Origin: Gammaproteobacteria bacterium
Lineage (GTDB): Bacteria; Pseudomonadota; Gammaproteobacteria; SZUA-229
Direction: 5' to 3'
NCBI GenBank assembly: GCA_027858635.1
Contig: JAQICG010000317.1
Location: 1 to 7,181 of the forward strand
Length of the DNA: 7,181 nt
Below are positions 1-6,734 of this stretch, in pieces (position 1 is the first letter of the stretch; each line of letters opens with the position of its first letter). The notes beneath the pieces are model-generated. The model made no database searches. It saw nothing but the letters and a program-made list of their open reading frames with translations, and was not told the origin of the DNA. A program made the position numbers and the translations under genes.

Positions 1-85
1 CGAGTGCGAAATTAGTGATGAAGATGCAGAAAAGATCACCACTATTCAACAGGCGATCGACTACATAAAAGCACATACAGATTAA
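1..85 (+). CDS. acpP: Acyl carrier protein, C-terminal end (partial)
   Basis: This is the last 27 codons of a gene that begins left of the window, read from base 2 and ending in TAA at 83-85. The tail contains the segment DEDAEKITTIQQAIDYI, which closely matches helices III-IV of bacterial AcpP (E. coli has a near-identical stretch around EEAEKITTVQAAIDYI). AcpP is the small cytosolic protein that carries growing acyl chains on a phosphopantetheine arm during type II fatty acid synthesis. The modified serine (DSL motif) lies upstream and is not visible. Its position just before fabF is the standard arrangement in gammaproteobacteria and supports the call. The fragment is short, but the family match and context make it secure. 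Confidence 0.95.
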   Translation, partial: ECEISDEDAEKITTIQQAIDYIKAHTD

Positions 86-110
86 TTTCTGTCGTTTTTT
101 CTAGTTCAAG

Positions 111-141
111 ACAGCCACAATAGTGGCTGTTGTTATTTGTT
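111..141 (+). terminator. Hairpin plus T-rich tract between acpP and fabF (likely partial terminator)
   Basis: Bases 111-118 (ACAGCCAC) pair perfectly with 123-130 (GTGGCTGT) around an AATA loop, followed by a T-rich stretch in which 8 of the 11 bases at 131-141 are T. This is the form of a Rho-independent terminator on the + strand. The T tract is broken by G and A and no promoter is obvious between the hairpin and fabF, so partial termination with read-through is more likely than a full stop. AcpP is usually needed in far greater amounts than FabF, which such an attenuator would help set. That role is inference. A second possibility is an mRNA 3'-end stabiliser for acpP. Confidence 0.6.
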
Positions 142-142
142 G

Positions 143-147
143 CAGGT
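143..147 (+). promoter_or_regulatory. Ribosome binding site of fabF
   Basis: The short AGG-containing sequence CAGGT lies about 9-10 bases upstream of the GTG at 157, a normal Shine-Dalgarno spacing. It favours that GTG over the TTG at 130, which sits inside the hairpin and T tract and would add nine residues with no counterpart in FabF. Confidence 0.6.
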
Positions 148-156
148 ACGAAAATA

Positions 157-1401
157 GTGTCTAAACGTCGTGTTGTTATCACTGGCATGGGTATTGTTTC
201 CCCCGTGGGTCTCAATTTAAAAGAGAGCTGGGACAATATCCTTGCGGGCAAGAGTGGTGTTGCCGCTATCGATGAATTCGATACCAGCGACTATCCGGTC
301 AAATTTGCTGCCACGGTCAAAAATTTTGATGCCACCCATGTGATCGCATCGAAAGACCTGAAAAAGATGGATACTTTTATCCATTATGGTCTCGTTGCAG
401 CCGATGAAGCACTGCGCGATTCGGGCCTCGAAATCACCGATGAAAATGCCGATCGAGTCGGTGTCGCCATCGGTTCCGGTATCGGTGGTCTGCCGATGAT
501 TGAAGTCAATCATGGCAAGATGCTCGAATCCGGCCCGCGTAAGATCTCCCCATTTTTTGTACCTGGTTCCATCATCAACATGATCTCGGGAAACTTCTCG
601 ATCATGCACGGCACCCGTGGCCCCAATATCGCTCTGGTCACCGCCTGTTCGACCGGCACCCACAGCATCGGTGAAGCTGCACGTATCATCGCCTATGGTG
701 ATGCCGACGTGATGTTTGCCGGCGGCGCTGAAAAAGCCTCTTCGCCTCTGGGCATCGGTGGCTTTGCCGCGGCACGCGCCCTGTCCACGCGTAATGATGA
801 TCCTGCTACTGCCAGCCGCCCCTGGGATAAAGACCGTGACGGTTTTGTTCTGGGCGACGGTGCAGGGGTGCTGGTACTGGAAGAGTACGAACACGCCAAA
901 GCCCGCGGCGCCAAAATTTATGCAGAAGTGGCCGGTTTCGGCTACAACAGTGACGCCTACCACATGACCATGCCCATCGCTGATGGCAGTGGTGCGGCCA
1001 AATGCATGACCAACGCGCTGCGCGATGCCGGACTGAATGCCTCTGAGGTTGATTATATCAATGCCCACGGCACCTCAACGCCTGCGGGCGACATTGCCGA
1101 AACCAACGCCGTTAAACTGGCGCTGGGCGAGCACGCCAAAGCAACCACAGTGAGCTCCACCAAATCCATGACCGGGCATCTGCTGGGCGCTGCCGGTGGC
1201 ATTGAAGCGGTTTTCTCGGCGATGGCTATTCACGATCAGGTCGCCCCGCCCACCATTAATCTGCTCAACCCTGGCGAAGGCTGTGATCTTGATTATGTTC
1301 CGGACACCGCCCGTGAAATGAAGATTGACGTAGCCTTATCTAACTCATTCGGGTTTGGTGGCACCAACGGCACGCTGGTTTTCAGAAAACTGACCGACTA
1401 A
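157..1401 (+). CDS. fabF: 3-oxoacyl-[acyl-carrier-protein] synthase 2 (KAS II)
   Basis: FabF condenses malonyl-ACP with an acyl-ACP, releasing CO2 and lengthening the chain by two carbons; in gammaproteobacteria it also governs conversion of C16:1 to C18:1. The protein is 414 residues, essentially the E. coli length. The thiolase-fold catalytic triad is complete: Cys164 in VTACSTGTHS, His304 in NAHGTSTPAGD and His341 in TGHLLGAAGG. Lys336 (STKSMTGH) and the C-terminal glycine-rich SFGFGGTNG are also present. The start is GTG, chosen because translation from there gives SKRRVVITGMG, the family N-terminus, behind a suitable ribosome binding site. The gene follows acpP across a hairpin and precedes pabB by 10 bases. 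No residue looks abnormal. FabB is the main alternative, but the N-terminus, length and acpP-adjacent position favour FabF. Confidence 0.97.
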   Translation: MSKRRVVITGMGIVSPVGLNLKESWDNILAGKSGVAAIDEFDTSDYPVKFAATVKNFDATHVIASKDLKKMDTFIHYGLVAADEALRDSGLEITDENADRVGVAIGSGIGGLPMIEVNHGKMLESGPRKISPFFVPGSIINMISGNFSIMHGTRGPNIALVTACSTGTHSIGEAARIIAYGDADVMFAGGAEKASSPLGIGGFAAARALSTRNDDPATASRPWDKDRDGFVLGDGAGVLVLEEYEHAKARGAKIYAEVAGFGYNSDAYHMTMPIADGSGAAKCMTNALRDAGLNASEVDYINAHGTSTPAGDIAETNAVKLALGEHAKATTVSSTKSMTGHLLGAAGGIEAVFSAMAIHDQVAPPTINLLNPGEGCDLDYVPDTAREMKIDVALSNSFGFGGTNGTLVFRKLTD

Positions 1402-1411
1402 CGGATCGGGG

Positions 1412-2803
1412 ATGTCATTCCAGACCCGGTTACTTCCAGGTCAACTGGATCTAACAGAACTGTGTAAAAACAGACCTGAACAATACCCCTATGCCCTGAT
1501 CAGCACCTCGAGCAGCGAGGCGCGTCTGCGTGATCGCTACGACATCATTTTTGCCTATCCGCAAGAGAGCCTGATACTGGACAAAGACCACCGTCTGGCC
1601 TTTTCCGGTGAGCAACCGCTGGCAGAAGACAGGGGGTTTCTCGACAGTCTGAACCAGTGGTGGCAAAGAGAAAAAATCGAACCGCAAAATTCCGAACTGC
1701 CCTTCACCGGTGGCTGGTTTGTCTTTCTGGCTTATGAAATTGCCGGCGAAATCGAACCCACCCTCAAGCTGCCCGAAAAAACCGAGTTCGCCTCGAGCAA
1801 GGCTCCGCTGGCCGTAGCCAGGCGCTGTCCTGCAGCCATTATTGTCGATCACCTTGAGCACACCGTTACCGCTGTTGCCGAAAACGAACATGCCGGGCTG
1901 CTCGATCAGATCGAAAAAGATGCGTTGCAGGCAGTGCAGCCTGCCAGCGCCGGAAAACAGACAAAAATAAACGCCAGCGCCAACCACGAAGCCCCGGACG
2001 AGGCCTATCTGGCGCAGGTGGCAAAAATCAGACACTATATTATCGACGGTGATATTTTTCAGGCCAACCTGTCGCGGCTCTGGCAGATTGAAATCGACGA
2101 TAAGGTCAACGACGTGGATATTTTCAATGCATTATCCCGCTCCAATCCGGGATCATTCGCAGCGCTGGCGCGACTGGGCGAGGTCACCCTGATCAGTTCG
2201 TCGCCGGAGCGCCTGGTGCACTGCCGAAATAATGTGGTGCAGACCCGGCCGATTGCCGGCACCCGCCCGCGTTCCGCAATGACGGCGGATGATGTCGCCA
2301 TGACCCGGGAGCTGCTGGCGCACCCCAAGGAGCGTGCCGAGCACGTCATGCTGATCGATCTGGAGCGCAATGATCTGGGGCGGGTGTGTAAACCGGGCTC
2401 GGTTGAGGTCGATGAGCTCATGGTGCTGGAAAGCTACCAGCACGTGCACCATATTGTCTCCAATATTCGCGGCATACTGCAGGATCAGTTAACACCGGTT
2501 GATGTCATCAAGGCGGTGTTTCCCGGCGGCACCATCACCGGTTGCCCGAAGGTGCGTTGCATGGAAATTCTGGCCGAACTGGAACAGCAGCAACGCGGTG
2601 CTTATACCGGCTCACTGGGTTACATTAATCGCGATGGCAGCATGGATCTGAATATTTTAATTCGCACCATTGTGCGCGCAGGCGATAAAATCAGCTTCAG
2701 AGCAGGCGGGGGCATCGTCGCCGATTCGGTGCCGCAGCACGAACTGGAAGAGACCCGCGCCAAAGCAAAAGGGCTGGTCAACATTTTTAATTTAAATCGC
2801 TGA
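1412..2803 (+). CDS. pabB: Aminodeoxychorismate synthase component I
   Basis: PabB adds ammonia, supplied by the PabA/TrpG glutaminase, to chorismate to form 4-amino-4-deoxychorismate, the first dedicated step of p-aminobenzoate and folate synthesis. The product is 463 residues (E. coli PabB is about 453). An anthranilate-synthase-type N-terminal domain covers roughly residues 15-165, then a charged linker, then the chorismate-binding domain at about 195-460. Visible motifs are SSSPERL (262-268), PIAGT (280-284), ERAEHVMLIDLERNDLGRV (about 307-325) and GGTITGCPKVR (about 372-382). The third motif residue of PIAGT is Ala282, where E. coli PabB has a lysine (PIKGT); anthranilate synthase TrpE also has alanine. 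TrpE is therefore the main alternative, but direct adjacency to pabC with a 1-base gap argues strongly for PabB. The ATG has only a weak GGA upstream, so translation may be coupled to fabF. Confidence 0.88.
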   Translation: MSFQTRLLPGQLDLTELCKNRPEQYPYALISTSSSEARLRDRYDIIFAYPQESLILDKDHRLAFSGEQPLAEDRGFLDSLNQWWQREKIEPQNSELPFTGGWFVFLAYEIAGEIEPTLKLPEKTEFASSKAPLAVARRCPAAIIVDHLEHTVTAVAENEHAGLLDQIEKDALQAVQPASAGKQTKINASANHEAPDEAYLAQVAKIRHYIIDGDIFQANLSRLWQIEIDDKVNDVDIFNALSRSNPGSFAALARLGEVTLISSSPERLVHCRNNVVQTRPIAGTRPRSAMTADDVAMTRELLAHPKERAEHVMLIDLERNDLGRVCKPGSVEVDELMVLESYQHVHHIVSNIRGILQDQLTPVDVIKAVFPGGTITGCPKVRCMEILAELEQQQRGAYTGSLGYINRDGSMDLNILIRTIVRAGDKISFRAGGGIVADSVPQHELEETRAKAKGLVNIFNLNR

Positions 2804-2804
2804 T

Positions 2805-3644
2805 ATGCAAAACCCGACAATCAATCACATCATGGTCAATGGCATTGCCTGCCGGCATATTTCGGTTATGGATCGAGGTCTGCATTATGGTGATGGCCTG
2901 TTCGAAACCATCGCCTGTGTCGATGAAAAGCTGCAGTTCTGGGATGAGCACATCGAACGCATGCACCAGGGTGCTGGAAAACTGGGCATTGCCACAGCCG
3001 CCATCGACTATTTCAAGGATGATGTGTTGGCTTTGCTGAAAGCACATCGAATCACCGACTGCACAATCAAGCTTATGCTGACTCGTGGTGTGAGCGAACG
3101 GGGTTATCTAAGTCCTTCACCTCAAAAAGTGAGCCGCATTGTTCTGCTCAGCGCTCTGCCGAATTATCCCGATGAGTATTTTACACAGGGCATCAGCAGC
3201 TGTTTCTGCCGGCATCCGCTATCACAAAATTCGGCGCTGGCGGGCATCAAACATCTAAACCGTCTGGATAACGTTCTGGCCAGAAATGAGTGGCAGGTTG
3301 AATATCAGGAAGGCTTCATGCTCGATGACGCCGATCATGTCATCGAAGGCACCATGAGCAATTTGTTTGCCGTTAAAAATCGGGAACTGTTCACACCGGC
3401 ATTAAGTCACAGTGGTGTTAATGGTATTATTCGCCAACAGATACTGGCCATTGCGCAGGCGCAGAATATTGAAACGCATATCGTCGATATCAATAAAGAA
3501 CAACTTCAGGAAATGGATGAAGTTTTTGTCTGTAATAGCCTGATTGGCATCTGGCCGGTTAATGCCCTGGCTAACAGCCGCTACAAGGTCGGCCCGCTTA
3601 CCCGGAAAATCGCCCAAGCCTTACAATTACGGATGCACGCTTAA
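2805..3644 (+). CDS. pabC: Aminodeoxychorismate lyase
   Basis: PabC is a PLP enzyme of fold type IV that splits 4-amino-4-deoxychorismate, the product of the upstream PabB, into p-aminobenzoate and pyruvate. The 279-residue protein shows the N-terminal MDRGLHYGDGLFET motif (about 22-35), the PLP lysine Lys149 in GIKHLNRLDNVLAR, the cofactor-phosphate region EGTMSNLF, and a C-terminal VCNSLIGIWPV. This family also includes branched-chain and D-amino acid aminotransferases; the KHLNRL motif and the pabB neighbour favour PabC. The ATG lies one base after the pabB stop with no visible Shine-Dalgarno sequence, suggesting translational coupling. An in-frame ATG at 2832 (Met10) is a possible alternative start, also without a good site. 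The stop overlaps the mltG start by one base. Confidence 0.93.
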   Translation: MQNPTINHIMVNGIACRHISVMDRGLHYGDGLFETIACVDEKLQFWDEHIERMHQGAGKLGIATAAIDYFKDDVLALLKAHRITDCTIKLMLTRGVSERGYLSPSPQKVSRIVLLSALPNYPDEYFTQGISSCFCRHPLSQNSALAGIKHLNRLDNVLARNEWQVEYQEGFMLDDADHVIEGTMSNLFAVKNRELFTPALSHSGVNGIIRQQILAIAQAQNIETHIVDINKEQLQEMDEVFVCNSLIGIWPVNALANSRYKVGPLTRKIAQALQLRMHA

Positions 3645-4654
3645 TGAACCTGAAGATCACGCCATTTAAAACCATCCTGTTCAGCCTGCTGTTGCTGATT
3701 GCGGCTGTGCCCGGCATCATGACAATACAGACCATGTACACCCCGAATGCCTTGCCGGAAAGTCAGCTGATTGAACTGACACCCGGCGCAAACATCCGTC
3801 ATTTGGCCAGACAGTTACAGCAGCATGATTTACTCGAGCATCCCACACTTTTTGTTTTATGGACGCGGTTGAACGGCGACGCCAACCACCTGAAAGCGGG
3901 GGAGTATCTCATTCACCCCGGCACAACTTTATCCGATATTCTGGATGATATTACTTCCGGACGCGTGCATCAGTATCCATTGCAGTTGCTGGAGGGCTGG
4001 ACATTCAAGGAGTTCATGCAGGCCATTCGTGACCACAGCGCCATCACCCATCAGTCGACCGATTTAACTCAGCAGGAGATTCTGGATTTATTAGCAATTG
4101 ATCACGATCATCTCGAAGGTCTGTTTTTCCCCGAAACCTATTACATTCACAAAAACACCAGCGACATCGAGGTACTCAAACGCGCCCATGCGCTGATGAA
4201 AAAAAACCTGCATGATCTATGGCAGAAGCGCGATGCAGATCTGCCTTTTAGCTCACCCTATGAAGCGCTGATTCTCGCTTCCATTGTGGAGAAAGAAACC
4301 GCGGTTGAAGATGAGCGCGCGCTGATCGCGGGAGTTTTCATCAATCGCCTGCGTAAAAACATGCGCCTGCAAACTGACCCGACGGTGATTTACGGCATGA
4401 GTGATGAATACGATGGCGACATCCGCTTTCGCGACCTGCGCCGCGACACCCCCTATAATACCTATACCCGCAAGGGGCTGACACCGACGCCGATCGCCAT
4501 GCCGGGCCTGGAATCAATCAGGGCGGTGATGCATCCGGCAAGCACCGATTATATTTATTTTGTGGCCATCGATGATAACTCGGGTCGGCACAAATTTTCG
4601 AGCACTCTGGCTGAGCACAACCGGGCAGTCGACCAACATCAACGAAAAAAATAA
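3644..4654 (+). CDS. mltG: Endolytic murein transglycosylase (YceG-like)
   Basis: MltG cleaves nascent glycan strands inside the chain, leaving 1,6-anhydro-MurNAc ends, and is thought to set glycan length by acting as a terminase of peptidoglycan polymerisation. At 336 residues it is close to E. coli MltG (340). A short basic N-terminus precedes one membrane segment at about residues 9-28 (hydrophobic FSLLLLIAAVPGI), with no lipobox cysteine, so it is a single-pass inner-membrane protein with a periplasmic catalytic part. A LysM-like region follows at about 40-105 (AGEYLIHPGTTLSDIL). The YceG domain holds ASIVEKET with the presumed catalytic Glu216, then the conserved LQTDPTVIYG and YNTYTRKGLTPTPIAMPG. 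The start overlaps the pabC stop (TAATG), with a weak CGGA about 10 bases upstream, so coupling to pabC is likely. Confidence 0.96.
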   Translation: MNLKITPFKTILFSLLLLIAAVPGIMTIQTMYTPNALPESQLIELTPGANIRHLARQLQQHDLLEHPTLFVLWTRLNGDANHLKAGEYLIHPGTTLSDILDDITSGRVHQYPLQLLEGWTFKEFMQAIRDHSAITHQSTDLTQQEILDLLAIDHDHLEGLFFPETYYIHKNTSDIEVLKRAHALMKKNLHDLWQKRDADLPFSSPYEALILASIVEKETAVEDERALIAGVFINRLRKNMRLQTDPTVIYGMSDEYDGDIRFRDLRRDTPYNTYTRKGLTPTPIAMPGLESIRAVMHPASTDYIYFVAIDDNSGRHKFSSTLAEHNRAVDQHQRKK

Positions 4655-4663
4655 AAAGAAAGC

Positions 4664-5284
4664 ATGAGTAAATTCATCACCCTGGAAGGCATCGAAGGCG
4701 TCGGCAAAACCAGCAATCGTGATTACATTCGCGACCTGCTGGAAGCCACCGGCAAGCCCTGCATCGTTACCCGTGAACCGGGCGGCACCGCATTGGGCGA
4801 AGCCCTGCGCGAGTTGCTGCTACAGCATGCGCAGGAAAAAATCTGCGACGATGCCGAACTGTTGCTGATGTTCGCCGCGCGGGCAGAGCACCTGCATAAG
4901 GTCATACGCCCGGCGCTGGCAGCTGGTAAGTATGTGCTGTGCGACCGTTTCACCGAAGCCACTTACGCCTATCAGGGCGGCGGACGCCAGCTCAACATGG
5001 ATAAAATTGCCGAGCTGGAAAAGCTGGTGCAGGGCGATCTACGGCCGGACCTGAGCATTATTCTGGATGCGCCCGTAGAGGTGGGTCGTGAACGCGCGGG
5101 TCAGCGCAGTGCGCCCGATCGCATTGAGCAGGAAAAAAATGATTTCTTTGAACGCGTGCGCAGCGCCTATCTTGATCTCGCCGGTCGCCATCCCGAGCGC
5201 ATCTGTACGGTCGATGCCAACCAGCCACTGGCTCAGGTGCAGCAGCAGATCCAACAGCAGTTACAGGTGCGCGGAATTATTTAG
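4664..5284 (+). CDS. tmk: Thymidylate kinase
   Basis: Tmk phosphorylates dTMP to dTDP with ATP, in the cytosolic route to dTTP. The protein has 206 residues, near the usual 205-215. The P-loop is at residues 9-16 (GIEGVGKT, Lys15), followed by SN where many relatives have T and A or Q. Other motifs are TREPGGT (36-42), the DRF nucleotide-binding motif (94-96), YQGGGR (103-108) and a LID region with several arginines and DRIEQE (142-157). Arginines in the LID with none in the P-loop correspond to the E. coli-type class. The ATG follows mltG by 9 bases with a purine-rich AAGAAAG immediately upstream, close but usable as a ribosome binding site. The order mltG-tmk-holB is the conserved one. Confidence 0.97.
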   Translation: MSKFITLEGIEGVGKTSNRDYIRDLLEATGKPCIVTREPGGTALGEALRELLLQHAQEKICDDAELLLMFAARAEHLHKVIRPALAAGKYVLCDRFTEATYAYQGGGRQLNMDKIAELEKLVQGDLRPDLSIILDAPVEVGRERAGQRSAPDRIEQEKNDFFERVRSAYLDLAGRHPERICTVDANQPLAQVQQQIQQQLQVRGII

Positions 5285-5320
5285 CATGAAACTTACACAT
5301 TTCAACAGAGCGGGGCAGCA

Positions 5321-6301
5321 ATGATTTATTCCTGGCAGGAGGAACAGTGGGCCAACCTCATGCAGATGAAACAGGCGCAGCGCTTGCCCCACGCCCTGCT
5401 GTTATACGGCGAGGCGGGCAGTGGCAAGAGTGAGTTTGCCCGCTCGCTGGCCGCGTCATTGCTGTGCCGACAGCCTGCGGACAATGGCGAGGCCTGCGGG
5501 CGCTGCGATGCCTGTCGTCTGATTGCCGCGCAGACACATCCGGATCTCAGCGTTCTCAAACCGGTGCCGCCGGAAAAGTCCAAAAGCACCCGGCCGGTGC
5601 TCAATATCCGCATCGACCTGATTCGCCGGCTGACCACCAAACTAACCTCCACCAGCCAGTTTGAAGGCTACCGCGTCGCCATCATACAAAACGCCGACAG
5701 GCTGCTGCTGCAGGCGGCCAACGCATTGCTGAAAACCCTGGAGGAGCCGGGCAGTCAGACGCTGATCATTCTGGTGACCTCACGGCCTTATCGCCTGCCC
5801 ATTACCGTGCGCAGCCGCTGTCAGGCGTTACGATTTCCCCAGCCTGGTGAAGAGGTCGCGCTGGCGTGGCTACAGTCTCAGGGCGCGAAGACACCGGAAA
5901 TCGCCCTCAAATATGCCCACGGCGCACCGCTGATCGCACTAAACCAGCAGGATGAAACCCTGGAGCAGCGCCAGCTACTCACCCGCGCGCTCACCGCCGC
6001 GTACAATGGCGAATCTTCACTGACCTATGCCGCCAAACTGGCCAATTTACCCCGTCACCTCAGCCTCAGCTGGCTGCTGGACTGGGTGAGCGATCTGGTG
6101 CGCCTGAAAAACACCGAAGGCACTGTCAGCCTCATCAATGAAAAAGATCGAAATCATCTGCAAAAGATAGCGCACAAGGCTGATTTAAAGAAGATTTTTG
6201 CCTTTCATGATCTGATCATCGATTATATACGCGAGGAAAGTATTGCCCTCAATCCTCAATTAACCTGGGAAAATCTGCTAATATCCTGGGATTCTTTATG
6301 A
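5321..6301 (+). CDS. holB: DNA polymerase III delta' subunit
   Basis: Delta' is a fixed subunit of the clamp loader that opens and places the beta clamp on primed DNA. The 326-residue protein begins with an AAA+ domain: a full Walker A motif at 30-37 (GEAGSGKS, Lys36), a four-cysteine zinc module (Cys49, Cys59, Cys62, Cys65), the Walker B-like strand VAIIQNADRL without the usual Asp-Glu pair, the signature LLKTLEEP (136-143), and the clamp-loader SRC motif (165-167) carrying the arginine that reaches the neighbouring ATP site. The C-terminal half is less conserved, as usual for the collar domain. E. coli delta' has a broken Walker A, so the intact one here is of note. DnaX (gamma/tau) is excluded by the short length, the missing Walker B acidic pair and the context. 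CGGGGC at 5311-5316 could serve as the ribosome binding site. Confidence 0.95.
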   Translation: MIYSWQEEQWANLMQMKQAQRLPHALLLYGEAGSGKSEFARSLAASLLCRQPADNGEACGRCDACRLIAAQTHPDLSVLKPVPPEKSKSTRPVLNIRIDLIRRLTTKLTSTSQFEGYRVAIIQNADRLLLQAANALLKTLEEPGSQTLIILVTSRPYRLPITVRSRCQALRFPQPGEEVALAWLQSQGAKTPEIALKYAHGAPLIALNQQDETLEQRQLLTRALTAAYNGESSLTYAAKLANLPRHLSLSWLLDWVSDLVRLKNTEGTVSLINEKDRNHLQKIAHKADLKKIFAFHDLIIDYIREESIALNPQLTWENLLISWDSL

Positions 6302-6326
6302 ACATTTATGACTAATTCGATCGACC

Positions 6327-6331
6327 AAGGA
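6327..6331 (+). promoter_or_regulatory. Ribosome binding site of pilZ
   Basis: AAGGA lies 8 bases before the pilZ ATG and is the clearest Shine-Dalgarno sequence in the window. It implies that pilZ is translated independently, unlike the coupled pabB-pabC-mltG block. Confidence 0.75.
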
Positions 6332-6339
6332 CACAACCT

Positions 6340-6690
6340 ATGAGCGCGACCAATGCACGTCCCGGTATGCTTTCACTCAGCATTAAAGACAAGGTTTCCC
6401 TGTACGCCTCCTACATGCCTTTTGTGAAAAACGGCGGGTTATTTATCCCGACCAACAAAGATTACAATCTGGGCGATGAAGTGTTCATGCTGCTCAGCCT
6501 GATGGAAGACGGCGAACGCCTGCCGGTGGCGGGTAAAATTATCTGGATCACGCCATCGGGCGCCCAGGGCAACAGAGCACGCGGCATCGGCGTGCAGTTT
6601 GCAGTTCAGGACAAGGGCCAGACCCGCAACAAAATCGAAACGCACCTGGCCGGCGCCATGAAAGCCGATCGCATTACCCATACCATGTAA
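6340..6690 (+). CDS. pilZ: Type IV pilus assembly protein PilZ
   Basis: This is the founding-type PilZ protein required for type IV pilus biogenesis; in Pseudomonas and Xanthomonas it acts in the cytoplasm with the PilB extension ATPase and with FimX. It has 116 residues, close to P. aeruginosa PilZ (about 118). Conserved blocks are LSLSIKDKVSLYASYMPFVK (about 11-30), NGGLFIPT (31-38), LGDEVFMLLSLM (44-55), VAGKIIWITPSGAQGNR (63-79), GIGVQF (82-87) and the tail ending in THTM. The RxxxR motif that binds c-di-GMP in other PilZ-domain proteins is missing and the second motif (D/N-x-S-x-x-G) is replaced by NGGLFI, so it is unlikely to bind c-di-GMP itself, as known for this subgroup. It follows holB by 38 bases and has its own good ribosome binding site. 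Pilus genes are presumably elsewhere in the genome. Confidence 0.96.
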   Translation: MSATNARPGMLSLSIKDKVSLYASYMPFVKNGGLFIPTNKDYNLGDEVFMLLSLMEDGERLPVAGKIIWITPSGAQGNRARGIGVQFAVQDKGQTRNKIETHLAGAMKADRITHTM

Positions 6691-6734
6691 GGCGGCACAG
6701 TTATTCTCTTTTCCCAACTGCGTGCGGCTCTGCC

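Noticed and set aside
130..156. Upstream TTG start for fabF adding nine residues
   Set aside because: It lies at the end of the hairpin and in the T-rich tract, has no ribosome binding site, and adds residues not present in the FabF family. GTG 157 gives the expected N-terminus.
217..1068. Long minus-strand open frame of 283 codons opposite fabF
   Set aside because: Its translation has no recognisable motif, and the + strand there encodes a full FabF with an intact catalytic triad. Long antisense frames are expected opposite GC-rich coding DNA.
1927..1944. Inverted repeat GCAGGC-N6-GCCTGC inside pabB
   Set aside because: Six-base arms inside the inter-domain linker coding region, with no T tract and no position relevant to a gene boundary; expected by chance.
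1451..2035. Minus-strand open frame of 194 codons opposite the 5' part of pabB
   Set aside because: No family resemblance or ribosome binding site was seen, and the + strand is a continuous PabB. It is treated as a shadow frame.
6302..6339. Possible promoter or terminator between holB and pilZ, including the palindrome TCGATCGA
   Set aside because: The 38-base gap has only a short palindrome and the pilZ ribosome binding site; no stem-loop with T tract and no convincing -35/-10 pair.
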